From assembly GCF_020687045.1 (NCBI RefSeq), contig NZ_JAJEPW010000011.1, forward strand, positions 9,820-73,819: DNA of 64,000 nucleotides, given 5' to 3'. The first letter of the stretch is position 1, and the number at the start of each line of letters is the position of its first letter. Shown one piece after another: positions 61,334 to 64,000 of this stretch. Position numbers and translations under genes: made by a program. The notes under the pieces are model-generated. The model searched no databases. It saw nothing but the letters and a program-made list of their open reading frames with translations, and had not been told where the DNA came from. The DNA is from Vescimonas cirricatena. GTDB taxonomy: Bacteria; Bacillota; Clostridia; Oscillospirales; Oscillospiraceae.

Positions 61334-61409
61334 GCCCCCTTTCCCAAGACTGGGAAAGGGCGTGGGGTTTGGGTTGAACTTTCTTATTAAAATATCGGAG
61401 GTATGAACG

Positions 61410-61751
61410 ATGAAACGACCCCTTGCTTATATCACCGCTGCATGGCTCGGCGGCGATAGCGAAAACGCAGAACTGGCGGCGCAGTATTGCCGCACCGTGT
61501 ATGAGGCAGGCTTTTCTCCTATTTGTCCGCCTTTGTACTTGCCCCTGTTTCTCAATGATGCTGTTCCCGAGGAGCATAAAAGCGGCATCGACATGAGCCG
61601 TGACCTGCTCCGCCGTTCTCATGTGCTGGTTGTTTGCGGGCACAGTATGACCGAAGCCATGAAAAATGATATTGCCGTGGCCCAGCGGCTGGGAATTACG
61701 GCAACAACCCTTGAGGGCATCCTGACCGTCAAGGGACAGGGCCGCCGCTAA
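61410..61751 (+). CDS. DUF4406-like nucleoside deoxyribosyltransferase-fold protein
   Basis: 113 residues after CGGAGGTATGAACG. The fold is suggested by AYITAAWLGGDSENAELAAQYCRTVYEAGFSPICPPLYLP at the start and DLLRRSHVLVVCGHSMTEAMKNDIAVAQRLGI later, typical of DUF4406/DUF7768 proteins in conjugative elements. Enzymatic role unproven. Its stop overlaps the ardA start (TAATG). Confidence 0.8.
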   Translation: MKRPLAYITAAWLGGDSENAELAAQYCRTVYEAGFSPICPPLYLPLFLNDAVPEEHKSGIDMSRDLLRRSHVLVVCGHSMTEAMKNDIAVAQRLGITATTLEGILTVKGQGRR

Positions 61752-62464
61752 TGGCAACCCTGTTTGAAGCCTACGTTACCAACGCCGGAAAGTACAGCGA
61801 GGGCCAGCTTGTGGGTGAAACACTGAAATTTCCCACAACCGCCCAGGAGGTGGAGGCTCTTTTGAAACGGATCGGCGTGGATGGCGTCCGCTATCAGGAA
61901 ATTTTTATTACCTCTTTCGATGGGGATGTGCTGGGGCTCTATGACCATTTGAGCGAGTATGAAAATCTGGACGAGCTTAATCATCTGGCCTGCCTGCTTT
62001 CCGAGCTTACCTCATCGGAGCTGGAAACACTGGAGGCCGTCCTCGACAGCGGCGATCACTGTTCTTCGGTGCGGGACATCATCAATCTGACACAAAATCT
62101 GGACTGTTACGGCTTTTACCCCGGCGTATCCGATGAGGAAACGCTGGGGCGTATTTATGTGGACGATCTGGAAATGTTGGATGTGCCGGATCAGGTAAAA
62201 CCGTATTTCGATTATGAGGCGTATGGCCGGGATGCCTGCATCCACGAAAACGGCCATTTTGCCCCGGGCGGCTATGTTGTCAAAGAAAGCGATCATTTCG
62301 TGGAAGTGTATCACGGCTTGCAGGATATTCCCAAGGAACATAAGGTATTCTCTTTCCCGAAGCTCTCTATCCGGGAGCAAATGGCCGCTTATCAGGAAAT
62401 CATAGACGGTTCTTCTTTGGAGGGCTACCGTCAAATGCAGAAAAAAGACCGTGGGGATCGGTGA
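61751..62464 (+). CDS. ardA: Antirestriction protein ArdA
   Basis: 237 residues, longer than the ~165 of Tn916 ArdA. It has the ArdA elements ITSFDGDVLGLYDHLSEYENLDELNHLACLL and FDYEAYGRDACIHENGHFAPGGYVV. ArdA mimics B-form DNA and blocks type I restriction enzymes when the element enters a new host. It is acidic overall, as expected. A lone N-terminal segment of ~65 residues is extra. Confidence 0.9.
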   Translation: MATLFEAYVTNAGKYSEGQLVGETLKFPTTAQEVEALLKRIGVDGVRYQEIFITSFDGDVLGLYDHLSEYENLDELNHLACLLSELTSSELETLEAVLDSGDHCSSVRDIINLTQNLDCYGFYPGVSDEETLGRIYVDDLEMLDVPDQVKPYFDYEAYGRDACIHENGHFAPGGYVVKESDHFVEVYHGLQDIPKEHKVFSFPKLSIREQMAAYQEIIDGSSLEGYRQMQKKDRGDR

Positions 62465-62472
62465 TGGCACTT

Positions 62473-62489
62473 CGAGACAAATTGTCCCA
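62473..62489. repeat. Palindrome copy 3 (before pcfB)
   Basis: CGAGACA-AAT-TGTCCCA, 17 bases, in the short gap between ardA and pcfB. Confidence 0.65.
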
Positions 62490-62507
62490 AGGAAGGAGGC
62501 GGTGTAA

Positions 62508-62987
62508 CTGATTGATGAAGATATTTCCCGGCGTACGATAGCCATATCTGTAAAAACGACCAAGCTGACGGCGCGGGGACTGGCGTATGTGCTGGGCATG
62601 GTGGGTCGGAAGATCCGCAAGGCATACCGTGGGCGGCAAGTACCGCATGGCAAACAAAGTGTGCGAAAGCTCATGGCCCACGGTACAGCCACCAACAGCA
62701 TTGAGCTATCCGGGGATGCCAAGTCCTTTGACCGCGTGGCCCGGAAATGGAATGTAGACTATGCGTTCTATAAAACCGGGCCGGACAAATACCTGCTGTT
62801 TTTCAAGGCTGGACAGGCAGACGCAATGACCGCCTGCTTTTCTGAGTATTCCCGGAAGGTGTTAAGCAAAGCAAAATCGAACCGTGTTCCCATCCGGGAA
62901 CAACTGCAACAGGCGGCAGATCAGCTTTCCAAAGAAAAGCCGAAGCAGAAAGAACGTGCAAAGGAGGTGGCCCATGAGGACAGATAA
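62508..62987 (+). CDS. PcfB-like protein (DUF3801) with non-ATG start
   Basis: About 159 residues. The family N-terminus IDEDISRRTIAISVKTTKLTARGLAYVLGMVG lies upstream of the first GTG (62589). AAGGAGGCGG precedes CTG (62508) and ATT (62511), so a rare start codon is most likely. The middle (SIELSGDAKSFDRVARKWNVDYAFYKT) and the basic tail match PcfB proteins, which help the coupling protein in conjugation. It overlaps virD4 by 14 bases. Confidence 0.82.
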   Translation: MIDEDISRRTIAISVKTTKLTARGLAYVLGMVGRKIRKAYRGRQVPHGKQSVRKLMAHGTATNSIELSGDAKSFDRVARKWNVDYAFYKTGPDKYLLFFKAGQADAMTACFSEYSRKVLSKAKSNRVPIREQLQQAADQLSKEKPKQKERAKEVAHEDR

Positions 62988-64000
62988 GATCAGAAAATAT
63001 CTCATTCCGAACATTCCCTATCTATTCATCCTGTGGGCGTGCCTCAAGCTGGGAACGGCCTACCGGCTGGCGGCGGGGAACGATTTTGCACATAAGCTCA
63101 TCGGGCTGGGCCAGACGATTGGCCCGGCCTTTGCTGACTTTGCACCCAGTCTTGCTCCGCTGGATTGGCTTGTTGGTATTGTAGGCGCAGTTGGTTTCCG
63201 GCTGCTGATCTATTTCAAAAGCAAGAACGCTAAGAAGTTTCGGCGGGATGCAGAATACGGCAGCGCCCGGTGGGGAACGGAAAAAGACATCAAACCGTTT
63301 GTCGATCCGAAGTTTGAAAACAACGTGATTTTGACCGGGACAGAGTTTCTCACGATGAACACCCGTCCGAAAATCCCCGCAAATGCCCGAAACCTGAATT
63401 GCTGCATTATCGGCTCGTCCGGCTCCGGCAAAACCCGCTTCTGGCTCACGCCCCAGCTTTTACAGGCTCATTCCTCTTATGTGGTGGTCGATCCCAAAGG
63501 CGGTGTGTTGGGACAGGTCGGGGCTTTCCTGCAAAAACGCGGGTACAAAATCAAGGTATTCAACAGCATAGATTTTTCAAAATCCATGCACTATAACCCG
63601 CTGGCGTATATCCGCAACGAGGCCGATATTCTGAAATTCGTGGATGCCCTCATTTCCAACACCAAGGGCGAAGGCAAGGAAGGCGATCCATTCTGGACGA
63701 AATCGGAAACGCTTTTGTACTGCGCCCTGATTGCCTACATCATTTTCGAGGGGCCTGCCGAGGATCGGAACATGAATACCCTTGTGGATATGATTTCCGG
63801 CATGGAGGTCAAGGAGGATGATGAGGACTTTATGAACGCGGTGGACTATATGTTTGCCGGGCTCGAAAAGCGCAAGCCGGATTGTTTCGCAGTCAAACAG
63901 TATAAAAAGTACAAATTGGCCAGCGGTGTTGTATGCTCTAAAAGACTTCTTAATCAAGCAGTTGGGAAGTCTCTTAGAACACACAACCTAAAACCGAAGA
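62974..64000 (+). CDS. VirD4/TraG coupling protein, probably interrupted
   Basis: Open to the window edge, 342 codons visible. Two N-terminal membrane helices (~12-32 and ~60-82) are followed by Walker A GSSGSGKT (147-154), the VVVDPKGG segment and the TraG body up to AVKQYKKYKLA. There, near 63925, the expected AAGKTAKSILISCGARL-type continuation is replaced by SGVVCSKRLLNQAVGK, unlike TraG. A nested insertion into the gene is the simplest reading. The protein would link the relaxosome to the type IV secretion channel. Confidence 0.85.
   Translation, partial: MRTDKIRKYLIPNIPYLFILWACLKLGTAYRLAAGNDFAHKLIGLGQTIGPAFADFAPSLAPLDWLVGIVGAVGFRLLIYFKSKNAKKFRRDAEYGSARWGTEKDIKPFVDPKFENNVILTGTEFLTMNTRPKIPANARNLNCCIIGSSGSGKTRFWLTPQLLQAHSSYVVVDPKGGVLGQVGAFLQKRGYKIKVFNSIDFSKSMHYNPLAYIRNEADILKFVDALISNTKGEGKEGDPFWTKSETLLYCALIAYIIFEGPAEDRNMNTLVDMISGMEVKEDDEDFMNAVDYMFAGLEKRKPDCFAVKQYKKYKLASGVVCSKRLLNQAVGKSLRTHNLKPK

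Larger units (their letters stand above)
49658..64000. mobile_element. Composite integrative/conjugative region at guaA 3' end
   Basis: From the guaA stop to the window end nearly all genes are of mobile type: XRE, Xis, tyrosine integrase, MobC, RepA-like, oriT and relaxase, restriction-modification, ParB, ArdA, PcfB, VirD4. GC content falls in the restriction cassette and is lowest in the ATPase gene. The right boundary is outside the window, and nested insertions are likely near 59.5 and 63.9 kb. Confidence 0.75.

Overview
The window reads as chromosome of a high-GC, anaerobic, spore-forming gut Clostridia, most likely Oscillospiraceae; the genus cannot be fixed from sequence alone. Evidence: spoIVA and sigG, an [FeFe]-hydrogenase operon, T-box and tetrahydrofolate (THF) riboswitch control, GC-rich codon use with long antisense shadow ORFs, and an OLE-RNA/oapA/dxs operon of Firmicutes type.

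Host backbone, 1-20.4 kb. A PadR-linked lipoprotein/ABC exporter cluster comes first, then tyrS with a T-box leader. A long minus-strand operon follows: OLE RNA, oapA, dxs, tlyA, nadK, argR, recN. After it lie spoIVA, a TetR regulator, a transglutaminase-like gene overlapping aroF, a PstS-like lipoprotein and queA.

Tandem islands, 20.6-32.4 kb. Two related elements sit head to tail at the 3' end of a tRNA-Arg(ACG) gene. They are bounded by three 45-bp copies of the tRNA 3' segment, each flanked by paired GGGTCA repeats that look like integrase arm sites. Element 1 (5.6 kb) carries a radical SAM 'mobile pair' (one member frameshifted), a flavin reductase, an HxlR regulator and an intact tyrosine integrase. 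Element 2 (6.1 kb) carries a GIY-YIG protein, an ADP-ribose-linked operon (macrodomain fusion, ArsC/Spx-like, VWA, truncated ADP-ribosylglycohydrolase) and an integrase reduced to its first ~44 codons, with a GyrI-like gene in place of its middle.

Host backbone, 32.5-49.7 kb. sigG, a polysaccharide flippase, small membrane and zinc-ribbon proteins, an electron-linked [FeFe] hydrogenase with a NuoF/GltD-like partner, a minimal ferredoxin-thioredoxin-reductase-like protein, a sodium symporter, an M42 peptidase, yqeC, a DUF6472-like microprotein, a candidate orphan small RNA, THF riboswitch-folT-folC, a LysR regulator and xpt-guaA.

Mobile region, 49.7-64 kb. It starts right behind guaA, a known integration site. 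It holds an XRE regulator, Xis, a tyrosine integrase, a MobC-like protein, a RepA-like ATPase, a MobV-type oriT with a damaged relaxase, and an NgoMIV-like type II restriction-modification cassette (controller, m5C methylase, endonuclease, Vsr). An AT-rich OLD-like ATPase cut short at its C-terminus follows. Then comes a conjugative module (ParB, three parS-like palindromes, a large stem-loop, DUF4406, ArdA, PcfB, VirD4). VirD4 loses its family sequence about 70 bases before the window ends, which suggests another nested insertion. The best candidates for new biology are the OLE locus, the tandem tRNA-Arg islands with their shared structured leader, the macrodomain operon, the orphan small RNA near 44.2 kb and the palindrome family around parB.
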